Positions 47,880 through 55,561 of a stretch of 55,561 nucleotides of DNA are shown here, one piece after another. Source of the DNA: a virus. The translations under genes and the position numbers were made by a program. Each line of letters opens with the position of its first letter. Positions within the stretch are counted from its first letter, which is position 1. The notes beneath the pieces are model-generated. The model had not been told where the DNA came from and searched no databases. It saw nothing but the letters and a program-made list of their open reading frames with translations. The stretch spans positions 1 through 55,561 of IMG/VR virus record IMGVR_UViG_3300031963_000186; one strand, given 5' to 3'.

Positions 47880-49525
47880 GTGGAACCACTTTCATCATTA
47901 ACTGCCCCCAAAACATTACCATCTGCAGGTGCTACGTGGGCAATGATCTGGCCCATCTGATAGTCACCATTCAGCGTGTTTGAGGTAAACTTAAACCGCA
48001 GTTCACGACGTTCTTCTTTGAACCAGACAACTTGCTCATACGGGGTTGACGGATTGGCATAGACGATCCGCTCAGGTCCGGGGACCTCTTTGGCCTTGGC
48101 ATTTGCCCGTCCGGTCAACTGAACTGTCATATTTTCTGACTGCACAAAGTCGGGTTCAATCATCTCGACCCGGATCCACTTGTTTTGTGGATTACCACCA
48201 ACAAGCATGCTCATGTCAGCCGTCTCAAACCAGGACGGGATTGCCGTGATAAATTGGCCATCAACTTCATCTCGGCCCCTATCGTGCTGCCAGACCAGAT
48301 AACCTTCTTCTGCCTCAATAATCCTTTGATCCCCTTCTTGAGTGATCCGCAAGTCGTCGTTTTCGGTGATCCGGTTATTAGGTCTAAAGCTAGACTGGCT
48401 AACTCCCGTTAGCAAAGGCGCCGCGTACACCGGTGAAAATTCGCCTGCAGAACGGCCTCCATTAGGAAGTTCTGTGTCATACCAGGTATTTTCCTTGATG
48501 TTAAAGATGACGGCATGTGTGCATTCAGTAGCATCCCCTCTTGGATAACACCACCAGATCTCACCAAAGCGAGGTACCTTGAATGAGAAGACTTTTTGAG
48601 TAGCTTGCCTATTTAGACCATCAAAGAAGTAGTTGATGTTTAAGTTGTTGGGGACCTCTCGGACCACGCCGTTAAACATCAAAAATCGATCTGTGCCGCA
48701 CCAAAAATACTGGCCGTCATACTCAATGACCGAGTTAGGACTCAAGATACTGGAATTGCTGCTAATTGTGTCAAACTGGAAGACAGAAGTACCACCCACA
48801 AAAGAACAACGAATGACGGCATCAGCAGACCAGTAAAGGCCGGCCGGCGCATTACCAGGACCCCCACGTAAGGGGAGACCACGAACGATCTTTTGGGCAG
48901 CAATACGAGCATTTCCTGAACCGATGCCTGTCAAGTTTGTCGGTTCCCCAGCAACTGACCATCCAAGGAAGCCGTCAGATCCAAAGTAGGTCAAGTAAGG
49001 ATGCAAGACGCAAACGCCGCCGTTAACATTAGCCCCTGCCGGAAAGATAGTCACTTCTTGAAGAGCTGCGGTACCTGTGAGTCCCCCAACGAACAACTGA
49101 CCGCCGACATTGTTGCAGATGCAGTTACCGTTAGGAGCTACCTGGGCAACTAACATATTGACAGGCGGAAGACCTGTGCTGTCATACATCACGTCAAACT
49201 GCCACTTATTGGCATCATTGACAGCCAGGGTAAGCGGTGTACGGTTAATGATTAGGCTAGTAGCCCCTTGGGAATCGATGACAAACCGCTCAATAAATCC
49301 TGCAGAGCCCGAATGGAAGTACGTACCCCCATTCTCCGTGTAGGTCTTGATGCCTCGGCTGATCTCAGACAAGTAGCGGTTGATGGCAGTATAGCCGCCG
49401 ATCTTACGAGGCAAGCCCCGTTGAAATCGGACCCACTGTCCGTCAACATAAAAATCTCCCTCATACTTGGTACCGTCTCGCTTGATACCCGGTAATGACT
49501 TAAGAATGACCGGGGTAGCTTCCAT
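47876..49525 (-). CDS. Tail hub / DNA stabilisation protein (P22 gp10-like)
   Basis: 549 residues, beta-rich with Trp-containing propeller-like repeats: PGIKRDGTKYEGDFYVDGQW, VRFQRGLPRKIGGY, FHSGSAGFIERFVID, VLHPYLTYFGSDGFLGWSVA, YFWCGTDRFLMFNGVVREVP, FGEIWWCYPRGDATECTHAV and NTWYDTELPNGGRSAG. The 'GxPRKIGGY' opening and the repeated strand-Trp pattern match the P22 gp10 / packaged DNA stabilisation family. It would bind under the adaptor ring and hold the needle or fibres. Confidence 0.82.
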   Translation of the reverse strand: MEATPVILKSLPGIKRDGTKYEGDFYVDGQWVRFQRGLPRKIGGYTAINRYLSEISRGIKTYTENGGTYFHSGSAGFIERFVIDSQGATSLIINRTPLTLAVNDANKWQFDVMYDSTGLPPVNMLVAQVAPNGNCICNNVGGQLFVGGLTGTAALQEVTIFPAGANVNGGVCVLHPYLTYFGSDGFLGWSVAGEPTNLTGIGSGNARIAAQKIVRGLPLRGGPGNAPAGLYWSADAVIRCSFVGGTSVFQFDTISSNSSILSPNSVIEYDGQYFWCGTDRFLMFNGVVREVPNNLNINYFFDGLNRQATQKVFSFKVPRFGEIWWCYPRGDATECTHAVIFNIKENTWYDTELPNGGRSAGEFSPVYAAPLLTGVSQSSFRPNNRITENDDLRITQEGDQRIIEAEEGYLVWQHDRGRDEVDGQFITAIPSWFETADMSMLVGGNPQNKWIRVEMIEPDFVQSENMTVQLTGRANAKAKEVPGPERIVYANPSTPYEQVVWFKEERRELRFKFTSNTLNGDYQMGQIIAHVAPADGNVLGAVNDESGST

Positions 49526-50715
49526 CAGTATGTTCCACCATTGATAGGATCAAGGCCAATGGCCACTTGGGCAGCAGCTTGAGAAGCTGCAGTAAAGATA
49601 CCAATACCTGTTGCTGTGCCTCCTAAATTGATTAAGGCGTTGCCGGCAGTCGTGGCCCCTGTTCCACCTTGACTAATGGCAATTGGAACGGAGATCCCTC
49701 CTGTATCTGCAATGACAACATTCGTGCCATCACAATACATGATGGTTCTAGATCCCTGGTTAACTGTAGAACCAGTGGCTGCTGCCGTCTTGATGGTCAG
49801 GGTATAAGGGCCGGTAGTATTGTTGGCCACCCAGTATTGCTGAACCGTTGGAGGCACAATGACGCTGCGATTACCTGTCAAGGCACCTGTAAAGTTGTAT
49901 GAGATCCGGTTAAGTTCAGAGCCTGTCAATGTATAGGCACCCGAACCCGCGATATTGATCGACGTATAGTCAAATGCAAAGACAGGTGCTTGCCCGTAAC
50001 CGATCGTGTAGAACGCAACACCGTCGGTAAAGATGGTTGCAGAATCCCCCGGCTGGAACGTCAAGCCAGATGATCCATTGATCTGTTGTGATCCTGCAGG
50101 ATCCACAATTAGGGCACCAGTTCCCTCATTTCTTAAATTGATAAACCAGTTGTCTCCAACGGTTCCTGCATTAGTCAGGTTTAAGACACCGGCTCCCCCA
50201 ACCCAAATAAAGGTCTTTGCTCTGTCAGCAACCCCTGCGGTATACGTGGAACTAAATGAGGTGACTGGCATGGCAAGAGACAGCAATGAGCCTATTGCCA
50301 CAAGACCGGTTCCTGCTAAGGTCGCCGCATTTGCCGTAGACACTTGGGCGCCATATAAAAACGCCTCCCAAGTACCACCAGTTGTGGTGTTATCGGTCAG
50401 GTAGATTTGCCAAACCGATCCGCTAACCGGGGCGATGACTTGGTTTCCCTGATAGTCCTGGACTATAAAGGTTTCTGAACCCACGTTATTGATCAAGACC
50501 GTTTGGCCATTTGATGCCTCAGTGGCATCTGGAAGCGTCATGATCAGATTAGGAGTCGTCGCCGTAACGTCCATGATGATGGCCATCAAGTTAGACGATG
50601 GGGCCGTCTCTAGTGGCCAATCAAATGACGTATTTGCATTTAACGTTACGGCCGAATAACTTACAGTCGACGGACTGATATTAGATCCGCCAAAGATGTT
50701 GGTGTAGACAGTCAT
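49525..50715 (-). CDS. Tail fibre-like structural protein
   Basis: 396 residues, Thr/Gly/Ala/Asn-rich. TTPNLIMTLPDATEASNGQT and VLINNVGSETFIVQDYQGNQVIAP form beta repeats that recur later (FTPGD.. type), and the end has the classical fibre motif AISQGGTGATTAGNALINLGG with a terminal DPINGGTY, close to the PGGTYA end of the 704 gene. Located between adaptor and tail hub genes; probably an appendage. Confidence 0.75.
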   Translation of the reverse strand: MTVYTNIFGGSNISPSTVSYSAVTLNANTSFDWPLETAPSSNLMAIIMDVTATTPNLIMTLPDATEASNGQTVLINNVGSETFIVQDYQGNQVIAPVSGSVWQIYLTDNTTTGGTWEAFLYGAQVSTANAATLAGTGLVAIGSLLSLAMPVTSFSSTYTAGVADRAKTFIWVGGAGVLNLTNAGTVGDNWFINLRNEGTGALIVDPAGSQQINGSSGLTFQPGDSATIFTDGVAFYTIGYGQAPVFAFDYTSINIAGSGAYTLTGSELNRISYNFTGALTGNRSVIVPPTVQQYWVANNTTGPYTLTIKTAAATGSTVNQGSRTIMYCDGTNVVIADTGGISVPIAISQGGTGATTAGNALINLGGTATGIGIFTAASQAAAQVAIGLDPINGGTY

Positions 50716-50716
50716 A

Positions 50717-51370
50717 TCAGGCCTCGTTTCTTATGGCGCCACGGTCTAAGATCTTCTTCAGGTCTTCACCATTCAAAGCTTGTGCTGCCATGGCATACAT
50801 GTTTTGCCAGATCGGAATCCGCTCATCATTCTTCAAGAATGGGGTCGCCTCAAGAAGAGTTGCATACAACAGCAAGTTCGGGGCGTATTCGGTGAGCCAG
50901 TTCATCTGGTTGTTGTCATCAAGTAGTGCAGGCAGCTCATAATACAAGATCTCGATGGGATAGTTCTCATCAGGAGTCGGCACGAGCAGCCAGTTTGTAT
51001 AGTTGTAGTCAGCATAAAATTCCGGGGTCCCAACCTCTGTTTGGTCAGGCCAATACATCCGGCAGTACTCATAAGCCCGTGGATACACTTGGCTTCTGGT
51101 ATTATTTTGGTTACCAGTCCCCACGTTCATGCTGATGGTCTCACGCCAGCGATCTGGTTTTGCTAAGACAGCTACACCACTTTGCAAAGTAGTGACGACG
51201 ACCGTCTGAAAACCCTGGATCTTCAGATCGCGACTGATCCTGCGCTCTGCTAACGTGATTAAATTTGGAATCTGCGCATAGACCAGAGGATCTGTCGAGG
51301 CAGAACCTCCACGTTCTAGATAGCTTCGAACATCGTTCTTCAGCGTTGTGAAGGTCATTGCTGCTGGCAT
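50717..51370 (-). CDS. gp4-like head-tail adaptor
   Basis: 217 residues: FTTLKNDVRSYLERGG, TDPLVYAQIPNLITLAERRI, SRDLKIQGFQTV, KPDRWRETISMNV, VGTPEFYADYNYTNWLLVPTP, YPIEILYYELPALLDDNN and NWLTEYAPNLLLYATLLEATPFLK. This is the phage adaptor (gp4 / tail accessory) family and matches the outer parts of the protein at 3615, which has an extra beta domain. Two such adaptors could stack in the neck. Confidence 0.8.
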   Translation of the reverse strand: MPAAMTFTTLKNDVRSYLERGGSASTDPLVYAQIPNLITLAERRISRDLKIQGFQTVVVTTLQSGVAVLAKPDRWRETISMNVGTGNQNNTRSQVYPRAYEYCRMYWPDQTEVGTPEFYADYNYTNWLLVPTPDENYPIEILYYELPALLDDNNQMNWLTEYAPNLLLYATLLEATPFLKNDERIPIWQNMYAMAAQALNGEDLKKILDRGAIRNEA

Positions 51371-51395
51371 TACGCATTCCTCTCAAAATAAAGCG

Positions 51396-51710
51396 TCACC
51401 GACCACTAGGGGTTGTTATGCCAAGCTTAGCGGTGATGCCGATGATTGTCAGGCCGCAGATAATGATCAGCAATCCCCAAACGCCTTTTTTAGCTATGTC
51501 AAGGCGGAGTTCTCTCCAGAATTCTGTTTGTGCTTTGGCGGCTTGAATCATCTCGTCATGACATCTTTTATGCCCCTCAAAGTCAACGCTGCCGTCATCA
51601 TTGCGAGGGAATGCACCATTGAGCTTGCGGAGCTCCGCAAGGATCTCATCAAAACGTCTATCAATATGCGCATTGTCGCTTTTTGCGAGATGCACTCCCT
51701 CTTCAGTCAT
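51396..51710 (-). CDS. Holin-like / XhlA-type membrane protein
   Basis: 104 residues. Residues 1 to 70 form a charged amphipathic helix (VHLAKSDNAHIDRRFDEILAELRKLNG, FEGHKRCHDEMIQAAKAQ), then one membrane segment (GVWGLLIIICGLTIIGITAKLG) near the C-terminus. This coil plus single-span layout is seen in phage lysis-associated proteins. It lies in the lysis region near the endolysin. It starts 2 bases after the 51713 gene. Confidence 0.65.
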   Translation of the reverse strand: MTEEGVHLAKSDNAHIDRRFDEILAELRKLNGAFPRNDDGSVDFEGHKRCHDEMIQAAKAQTEFWRELRLDIAKKGVWGLLIIICGLTIIGITAKLGITTPSGR

Positions 51711-51712
51711 TC

Positions 51713-51868
51713 TTACTCTTCCTTATTTTCCGGTTTTGGTAGCTGTTCTTCTGCTTGGGCTTTAATCTTCATCACTAAGGGATACACTCCCGCTTTAGTG
51801 GGAAGGTCTCCAATGATTTGCAATACAACGTTGATTTCTTCAACTGTCAGTTTAAGTGTCAGTTCCAT
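51713..51868 (-). CDS. Small conserved protein (IGxLPTxxGxxPL family)
   Basis: 51 residues from ATG 51868 after GGAGAAAAC: MELTLKLTVEEINVVLQIIG, then DLPTKAGVYPLVMKIKAQAE and EQLPKPENKEE. Short proteins of this kind are common in tailed phages; function unknown. A decayed relative lies at 52539 to 52676. Its end touches the holin-like gene. Confidence 0.65.
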   Translation of the reverse strand: MELTLKLTVEEINVVLQIIGDLPTKAGVYPLVMKIKAQAEEQLPKPENKEE

Positions 51869-51919
51869 GTTTTCTCCAAAATTTGTCTCTCATCAAGGGC
51901 TGAGAGACTTTGCCCTTAA

Positions 51920-52339
51920 TTAAACAATCTTAGATCCTTGCTGCAATTGTGCCAGGGTTAGACCCCCGGTGTACTGAAAGTGCGGAAATTCACGAAACCT
52001 TTTCCAATCTCCTGCCCACTCTAGTCCGGCTGCTTTGCCGAGCCTGCCAACAGCTTGCCATACGGGGTCTTTGGAGTCCCAGACCGGCTTCCCGTTACGC
52101 ACAGGAACCACATCCACAGCACACCTATAATTATGAAAAGACTGACCGGCTTTGGCATTAGTGACAATCCTCCCAGGCGCAGTCCTGCCTTGGGCATACA
52201 AAGCGTCCTGACTCGCATTGTCTCGATAAGTGCTAGTCACTAACAAGTCAATGCCTTCGTCATCTGCTGCTTTGATAAACGCCTCAACACGACTTTTGAC
52301 TTGTGGTAGTAAGTCTTCTAGCTTACGGCTATTGATCAT
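51920..52339 (-). CDS. Endolysin, M15-type L-alanyl-D-glutamate peptidase
   Basis: 139 residues. Zinc-peptidase signature: Arg39 in STYRDN, His69 and Asp76 in GQSFHNYRCAVDVVPV, and His120 in FPHFQY; WDSKDPVWQAVGRLGKAAGLEWAGDW matches M15C peptidases such as the T5 and Listeria phage endolysins. No signal peptide or separate cell-wall-binding domain. It cuts peptidoglycan peptides at lysis. The upstream small membrane protein overlaps it as ATGA. Confidence 0.9.
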   Translation of the reverse strand: MINSRKLEDLLPQVKSRVEAFIKAADDEGIDLLVTSTYRDNASQDALYAQGRTAPGRIVTNAKAGQSFHNYRCAVDVVPVRNGKPVWDSKDPVWQAVGRLGKAAGLEWAGDWKRFREFPHFQYTGGLTLAQLQQGSKIV

Positions 52340-52500
52340 CCCTTAGTTGCCATCCCAACAATGCCTGCTAGGCCAAGGCCGACGGTCACTATATTATTTG
52401 CTAATTCTGGAGCCACCGGTACCCCGACAGCCGTCAAGAACAGCAAAATCCCACGCCATGTCGAGGGTTCTTTTGCACGATCAAGAATATATTGTTTCAT
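52336..52500 (-). CDS. Small holin candidate
   Basis: 54 residues from ATG 52500 (a second ATG at 52503 lies closer to the AAGGAGAG site). KQYILDRAKEPSTWRGILLF then LTAVGVPVAPELANNIVTVG and LGLAGIVGMATKG: two hydrophobic segments separated by Pro/Glu. The 'KEPSTWRG..LTAxG..xxPE' pattern occurs in short phage holin-type proteins. Directly upstream of the endolysin with ATGA overlap, the usual holin position. Confidence 0.68.
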   Translation of the reverse strand: MKQYILDRAKEPSTWRGILLFLTAVGVPVAPELANNIVTVGLGLAGIVGMATKG

Positions 52501-52538
52501 CATTCTCTCCTTTTGAAGTGTTTAAGATAAGGAAGGAC

Positions 52539-52676
52539 TTAAACAGGCTTGGGTACTTGCTCGTTAAACTGTGCTACCAGCTTCTGCCACAGAGGATGCG
52601 CTCCTGACTGCGTTGGCAGGTTGCCGATTACCTGTACGATAAACTGCGCTTCGTTTTGGTCTAGTTAGAATTTCAT
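52539..52676 (-). pseudogene. Decayed paralogue of the 51713 gene, stop at codon 4
   Basis: Read from the ATG at 52676 (ATGA overlap with the upstream S74 fibre gene), the frame is Met-Lys-Phe-stop (TAA, 52667 to 52665), then runs open as LDQNEAQFIVQVIGNLPTQS, GAHPLWQKLVAQFNEQVPKPV to a TAA at 52539. This matches the 51713 protein over IGxLPTxxGxxPLxxKxxAQxxEQxPKP. No other start codon precedes the conserved part. Either a young nonsense mutation, a sequencing or assembly error, or readthrough. Confidence 0.6.
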
Positions 52677-53980
52677 GCGTTGCCTTTCAATGCTGCGATT
52701 TCTGCTTTCATCTCGTCAATCATGGCTTGCTGTTCTTGGATGGCTTTCAGCAGCATTATCGGTAACACGGAGAACTTGATTGACTTGCTGTATTCGCCTG
52801 TGCCAACTTTCTCTGTGTATTCCTCTGTTCTTGCTGGCTCAACTTCATTACCCTCTTCATCAAGCACCGCAGGTACTTCACGGGTATTTACCTCATCCCT
52901 CGTTTGCTCGTCAGTAATCACAAGACCGGGGAATACTTGCTCGACTTCTTGAGCAATTAAACCAAGCTCTTTAGGCGTTCCATCGTCGTGGTTGTACCAG
53001 TTGTATTTGACTACGCGCAGCTTTGCCAAATCTTCAGCATAGCCATCACGGGCTGTTTCAATGTTTTTTTTCCACTTGGCATCTGAACGTGCTGTGACTG
53101 TGCCATTCGACCAAATTTTGTAGATGTTTACGCCTGTATTTTGCTCGGCTGCAAAAACATACGATGTAGTGTTATTTGGGTCAGCAGCGGTATATTTAAC
53201 AAATATCCCGTAAGGAGTTGCATTACTATTGAAGAAACGAACAATGTCATTGGAAGCACTATTGTTAATAGTATGAGCCGTACCTGCGTAGCTGTACGTT
53301 CCATTGTCTGCAAAACGAGAATACCCATCGCTGGTGATACGAGCGCGTTCGGTATCAGAATTAGAACCTGATGGGCAAGTTCTAAAACTTATGTAGCCAC
53401 CTTTTGCGCCTGTAGCTGCTTGTTCAATTCCTATCGAACCAAGAAGACCTTGGCTTGAGCCACCGTTAAGTCTTCCCCCTGCTGTTGTAACATCTAATAG
53501 TTGGTATGAGTTTACAAAACCATTACCATCAATAGCGCAGTAACCACCACTAGAATAGGTTACAAACTTTCCATAAGTGCTAGGCGAAGTCGTACCAATC
53601 CCCACGTTGCCATTATCTTGGAGATACAAACCGGTAGCTCCGTTGGCATAAATGCCGAGAACATCAGTACTCCCTGTTGTGTTTGTAGAGTCAATAATCC
53701 AGTTTTCACCGCCAGTCGCAGTAAGATCGAAGAACGCTCCTGTGCGGGCAGAAGTTGCAATCTTCATTTTTGCACTAGCTGCTGGAGCGCTTGTTGTGTT
53801 TAGCAACAAACTCTGCGAGCTATTCACCCGCAACGCTTCCGTACCACCTGTACCAATAGCTACCGTATCCGCAGCAGGGAAGAATATGCCTGTGTTGCTG
53901 TCTGTGCCTTCATAGGACGGGTTGGACGCAGTACCATCTACGCCGCTGACTCCGTTTGTGCCGTCTAATACGAGTGGCAT
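52673..53980 (-). CDS. Tail fibre/spike with S74 intramolecular chaperone
   Basis: 435 residues. N-terminal MPLVLDGTNGVSGVDGTASN and TGIFFPAADTVAIGTGGTEA, common in phage fibres; beta-rich middle; then the S74 domain from about residue 300: SDAKWKKNIETARDGYAEDLAKL with the Ser-Asp cleavage site and Lys-Asn, VKYNWYN, ELGLIAQEVEQVFPGLV, and FSVLPIMLLKAIQEQQAMID with a final coiled coil. S74 chaperones fold a trimeric fibre and then cut themselves off. Likely receptor-binding. The end overlaps the 52539 remnant. Confidence 0.87.
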   Translation of the reverse strand: MPLVLDGTNGVSGVDGTASNPSYEGTDSNTGIFFPAADTVAIGTGGTEALRVNSSQSLLLNTTSAPAASAKMKIATSARTGAFFDLTATGGENWIIDSTNTTGSTDVLGIYANGATGLYLQDNGNVGIGTTSPSTYGKFVTYSSGGYCAIDGNGFVNSYQLLDVTTAGGRLNGGSSQGLLGSIGIEQAATGAKGGYISFRTCPSGSNSDTERARITSDGYSRFADNGTYSYAGTAHTINNSASNDIVRFFNSNATPYGIFVKYTAADPNNTTSYVFAAEQNTGVNIYKIWSNGTVTARSDAKWKKNIETARDGYAEDLAKLRVVKYNWYNHDDGTPKELGLIAQEVEQVFPGLVITDEQTRDEVNTREVPAVLDEEGNEVEPARTEEYTEKVGTGEYSKSIKFSVLPIMLLKAIQEQQAMIDEMKAEIAALKGNA

Positions 53981-53982
53981 GG

Positions 53983-54204
53983 TTATGCTCCTTGTTCCGG
54001 TCTTTGTGGCAGTACATAGCCTACCAACTGATTATTCTCATCAAACGATGGTGTTGAATTCGCTGGCAAATCTCTTAACGCCTGACGATATGTAGCCCAT
54101 GCTTGCTTTTGCTCTGCCGTTAGCGGTGAATCTGCAAACTGTGTCCAATCACATTCACGCAAGTGAGCATTACGGATTCTTCTTAGTTCCCATTCTGGTG
54201 TCAT
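53983..54204 (-). CDS. Tail fibre assembly chaperone-like protein
   Basis: 73 residues from ATG 54204: MTPEWELRRIRNAHLRECDW, TQFADSPLTAEQKQAWATYR and QALRDLPAN. The 'R..LL..CDWTQ..D.PL....W..YRQALRDLP' pattern is the small tail assembly chaperone-like family (Phage_TAC type) found next to fibre genes. It sits between two fibre genes, consistent with a fibre-specific chaperone. Confidence 0.75.
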   Translation of the reverse strand: MTPEWELRRIRNAHLRECDWTQFADSPLTAEQKQAWATYRQALRDLPANSTPSFDENNQLVGYVLPQRPEQGA

Positions 54205-54205
54205 G

Positions 54206-54925
54206 TTAGCCTCCGCAATACTGGATAGTTGCGTTGCAATACGCTGTATGTTGGCTGGCAGTTCCACCGCCAGCAGAAACCCTGTATCGTGGCTGAATCG
54301 TAAGCGTTTGACTGGCTGTAGCACTCACATAAAAAGATGTTGTTATAGACATATTCCCGTCATTCGTGCCGTCTCCCCAGTTATTCGGGTCGTCCCTACC
54401 AATTCTTCGCGTTGCAGTACCACCTAAGTTGGTATAAAAAGTATCGTAGATATAAGCATTGGCGTGAAACGCGATACCATTAATGCAGACCAAATATGTT
54501 CCAGCAACATCAAAAGTAACCGTCAATGTGCCGGATGAATTCGACATTGTGACGTAGTTGCTATCGTCAGTCGTTCCTGTAGATGGGGCAGTAGTTGTCG
54601 TTCCAATTATGTCGGAGGGATTCCATGCAGTCCATTGATAAGAGGCTAACGTAGAAGCACGGTATGTCCATGTGCCATTAGCGTCAATTCTCGCAGACTC
54701 AACACCACCCTCGGTAAATGCAATCGTATCTGCTGCCGGGAAGAAAATACCTGTGTTGGTATCACCTGATGTCGTAATACTCGGAGCCGCTGCTGTTCCT
54801 GCTTGTACCGTCGTAGGGCTAGTCACAAACGTCGCAGCACCACCTGATGTCAGCGTAATAACGTCTGTGCCGCCTACCTGAATAGCTGCGCTGCCGTCAA
54901 CATTGGCTTTGATCGAGGCTGTCAA
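54206..54925 (-). CDS. Tail fibre/appendage protein with jelly-roll end
   Basis: 239 residues with a TTG start at 54925, seven bases after AGGAG and overlapping the upstream stop. N-terminal GSAAIQVGGTDVITLTSGGA and TNTGIFFPAADTIAFTEGGV, the second block shared with the 52673 fibre (TGIFFPAADT). C-terminal half is a C1q-like beta sandwich: TFDVAGTYLVCINGIAFHAN, TSFYVSATASQTLTIQPRYR. Probable receptor-binding protein. Confidence 0.76.
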   Translation of the reverse strand: MTASIKANVDGSAAIQVGGTDVITLTSGGAATFVTSPTTVQAGTAAAPSITTSGDTNTGIFFPAADTIAFTEGGVESARIDANGTWTYRASTLASYQWTAWNPSDIIGTTTTAPSTGTTDDSNYVTMSNSSGTLTVTFDVAGTYLVCINGIAFHANAYIYDTFYTNLGGTATRRIGRDDPNNWGDGTNDGNMSITTSFYVSATASQTLTIQPRYRVSAGGGTASQHTAYCNATIQYCGG

Positions 54926-55089
54926 TTGGATTCTCCTTCATCTGCTGGCAATGGTTCGTTGCCAGATTCCATCCAAGCCTTAAACTCTGGATAGTCTGCG
55001 GTACAAGTCAAACGGCATAGTCCGTCATCGTCAATACGAGCGTAGATTGTTTGTCCGTCTCTATCGGTTGTCAGTATTTTGAAGATCAT
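54922..55089 (-). CDS. Small fibre-associated protein
   Basis: 55 residues, ATG 55089 overlapping the stop of the upstream fibre gene. MIFKILTTDRDGQTIYARID, DDGLCRLTCTADYPEFKAWM, ESGNEPLPADEGESN: a short beta hairpin followed by an acidic helix. Similar 'RIDDDGxxRLTxTxDxPEFxxWxxxGNxPLPAD' proteins lie between fibre genes in many phages and may help fibre assembly. Confidence 0.68.
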   Translation of the reverse strand: MIFKILTTDRDGQTIYARIDDDGLCRLTCTADYPEFKAWMESGNEPLPADEGESN

Positions 55090-55561
55090 AGTTCAGCACT
55101 CCATCCGAGATAGGCAGAAGCATTGTTGCTATACATATTTGTCATATATCCAGCAACACCACCAGAAGCGGTAGTAAAGTTTGTTACCGCTAAATATTCT
55201 CGTGTGTCGCCACCATAAGTTGGTACGGCAGAACAAGCAATACCTCCACCAACACTAGAAACCATTGCATAATGGTTTGCAGTTCCAGATTGTTCTAGCG
55301 CTGTAGGTCTTGTTCGCATCGTGACTGGGAATGTCGTAATTACACCGCCAGCCGTTGAGCTGTACCATTGCCCACTAGACGACAAAAAGCCACTCGTAGT
55401 TCCAGTTGAAACCCGATAGTAGTATCTCTGGCATAACTGCAACTCCGTACCATACGGTCTGTAATCAAAGCTCGTCGCTGTGCTGCCTTTTTCTAGTTGT
55501 ACGCCGGTGATGTAGAAGGTTGCGCCGTTGGTTCCGACTACGCTGACTGCGCCTGTGGCTG
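55086..55561 (-). CDS. Tail fibre protein, C-terminal part (runs off right edge)
   Basis: About 158 codons with no start in the window. Ends with a fibre tip module: VTGVQLEKGSTATSFDYRPY then GTELQLCQRYYYRVSTG, MRTRPTALEQSG, and a beta-rich end. The 'QLEKGSTATxFDYRxYGTELxLCQRYY' block is the classic C-terminal domain of many phage fibre and receptor-binding proteins. It continues past the right edge and may be the other end of the gene at 1 to 707; they do not fuse in frame directly. Confidence 0.83.
   Translation of the reverse strand, partial: ATGAVSVVGTNGATFYITGVQLEKGSTATSFDYRPYGTELQLCQRYYYRVSTGTTSGFLSSSGQWYSSTAGGVITTFPVTMRTRPTALEQSGTANHYAMVSSVGGGIACSAVPTYGGDTREYLAVTNFTTASGGVAGYMTNMYSNNASAYLGWSAEL

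Noticed and set aside
1-55561. tRNA genes, integrase and attachment sites, CRISPR arrays, phage RNA polymerase
   Set aside because: I looked for a T-loop-like GTTCGAATC context, recombinase motifs, evenly spaced short repeats and T7-type polymerase motifs and saw none; a covariance and profile search would be needed to exclude them.

Overview
The window is almost certainly most of the genome of a lytic podovirus (short-tailed tailed phage) of a bacterium. It has a P22-like portal, terminase and tail-hub set, a family A DNA polymerase, tightly packed genes that mostly overlap by ATGA, and no ribosomal, tRNA or housekeeping genes. I see no integrase, no phage RNA polymerase and no CRISPR array. 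Size and content (SNF2 helicase, PolA, a thymidylate-synthase-like enzyme, MazG-like protein, dCMP deaminase, GroES, P22-type portal) resemble HMO-2011-type aquatic podoviruses; that placement is my inference. The host cannot be read from the sequence.

Layout. All but two genes lie on the minus strand. Reading in the direction of transcription, the late region begins at 16.7 kb and runs leftward: small and large terminase, portal, GroES-like co-chaperonin, scaffold-like protein, major capsid protein (strong terminator behind it), head/decoration proteins, three basic Lys/Gly-rich proteins, a gp4-like adaptor, and tail-fibre proteins that run off the left edge. The right edge holds the 3' end of a tail-fibre gene, followed leftward by more fibres (one with an S74 chaperone), the lysis genes (endolysin, two small membrane proteins), a second gp4-like adaptor, a P22 gp10-like tail hub protein, an acyl carrier protein plus 3-ketoacyl-ACP synthase pair, and four very large virion/ejection proteins ending at 34.9 kb. 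If the molecule is circular or permuted, these two blocks form one continuous late operon with the window cut inside a fibre gene; the two edges do not join in frame directly, so some sequence is missing.

The early/middle region (34.6 to 17.5 kb) lies between two copies of a roughly 70-bp direct repeat. It has two leftward transcription units that start from near-identical promoters at about 34.6 and 20.25 kb, each with an A/T palindrome upstream. The first unit encodes a DUF932 protein, a SAM methyltransferase, a MazG-like pyrophosphohydrolase, a dNMP kinase fused to a glycosylase-like domain, a thymidylate-synthase homologue with the Asp that marks dCMP enzymes, a dCMP deaminase, DNA polymerase, a PD-(D/E)XK nuclease, an ssDNA-binding-type protein, a TOTE-type AEP primase, a UvrD-like helicase and an SNF2 helicase. 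The second encodes a string of very small proteins, several with one membrane segment and as short as 19 and 27 codons, ending at a rho-independent terminator at 17.42 kb. The two rightward genes are a possible regulator (16969) and a 64-residue protein (20531).

Most notable: (1) the ACP plus ketoacyl synthase inside a tail operon; (2) a nucleotide-metabolism cluster that looks suited to replacing cytosine with a modified base; (3) a short 'GG' peptide motif repeated through six unrelated predicted virion proteins; (4) paired repeats with dyad symmetry at both borders of the early region.
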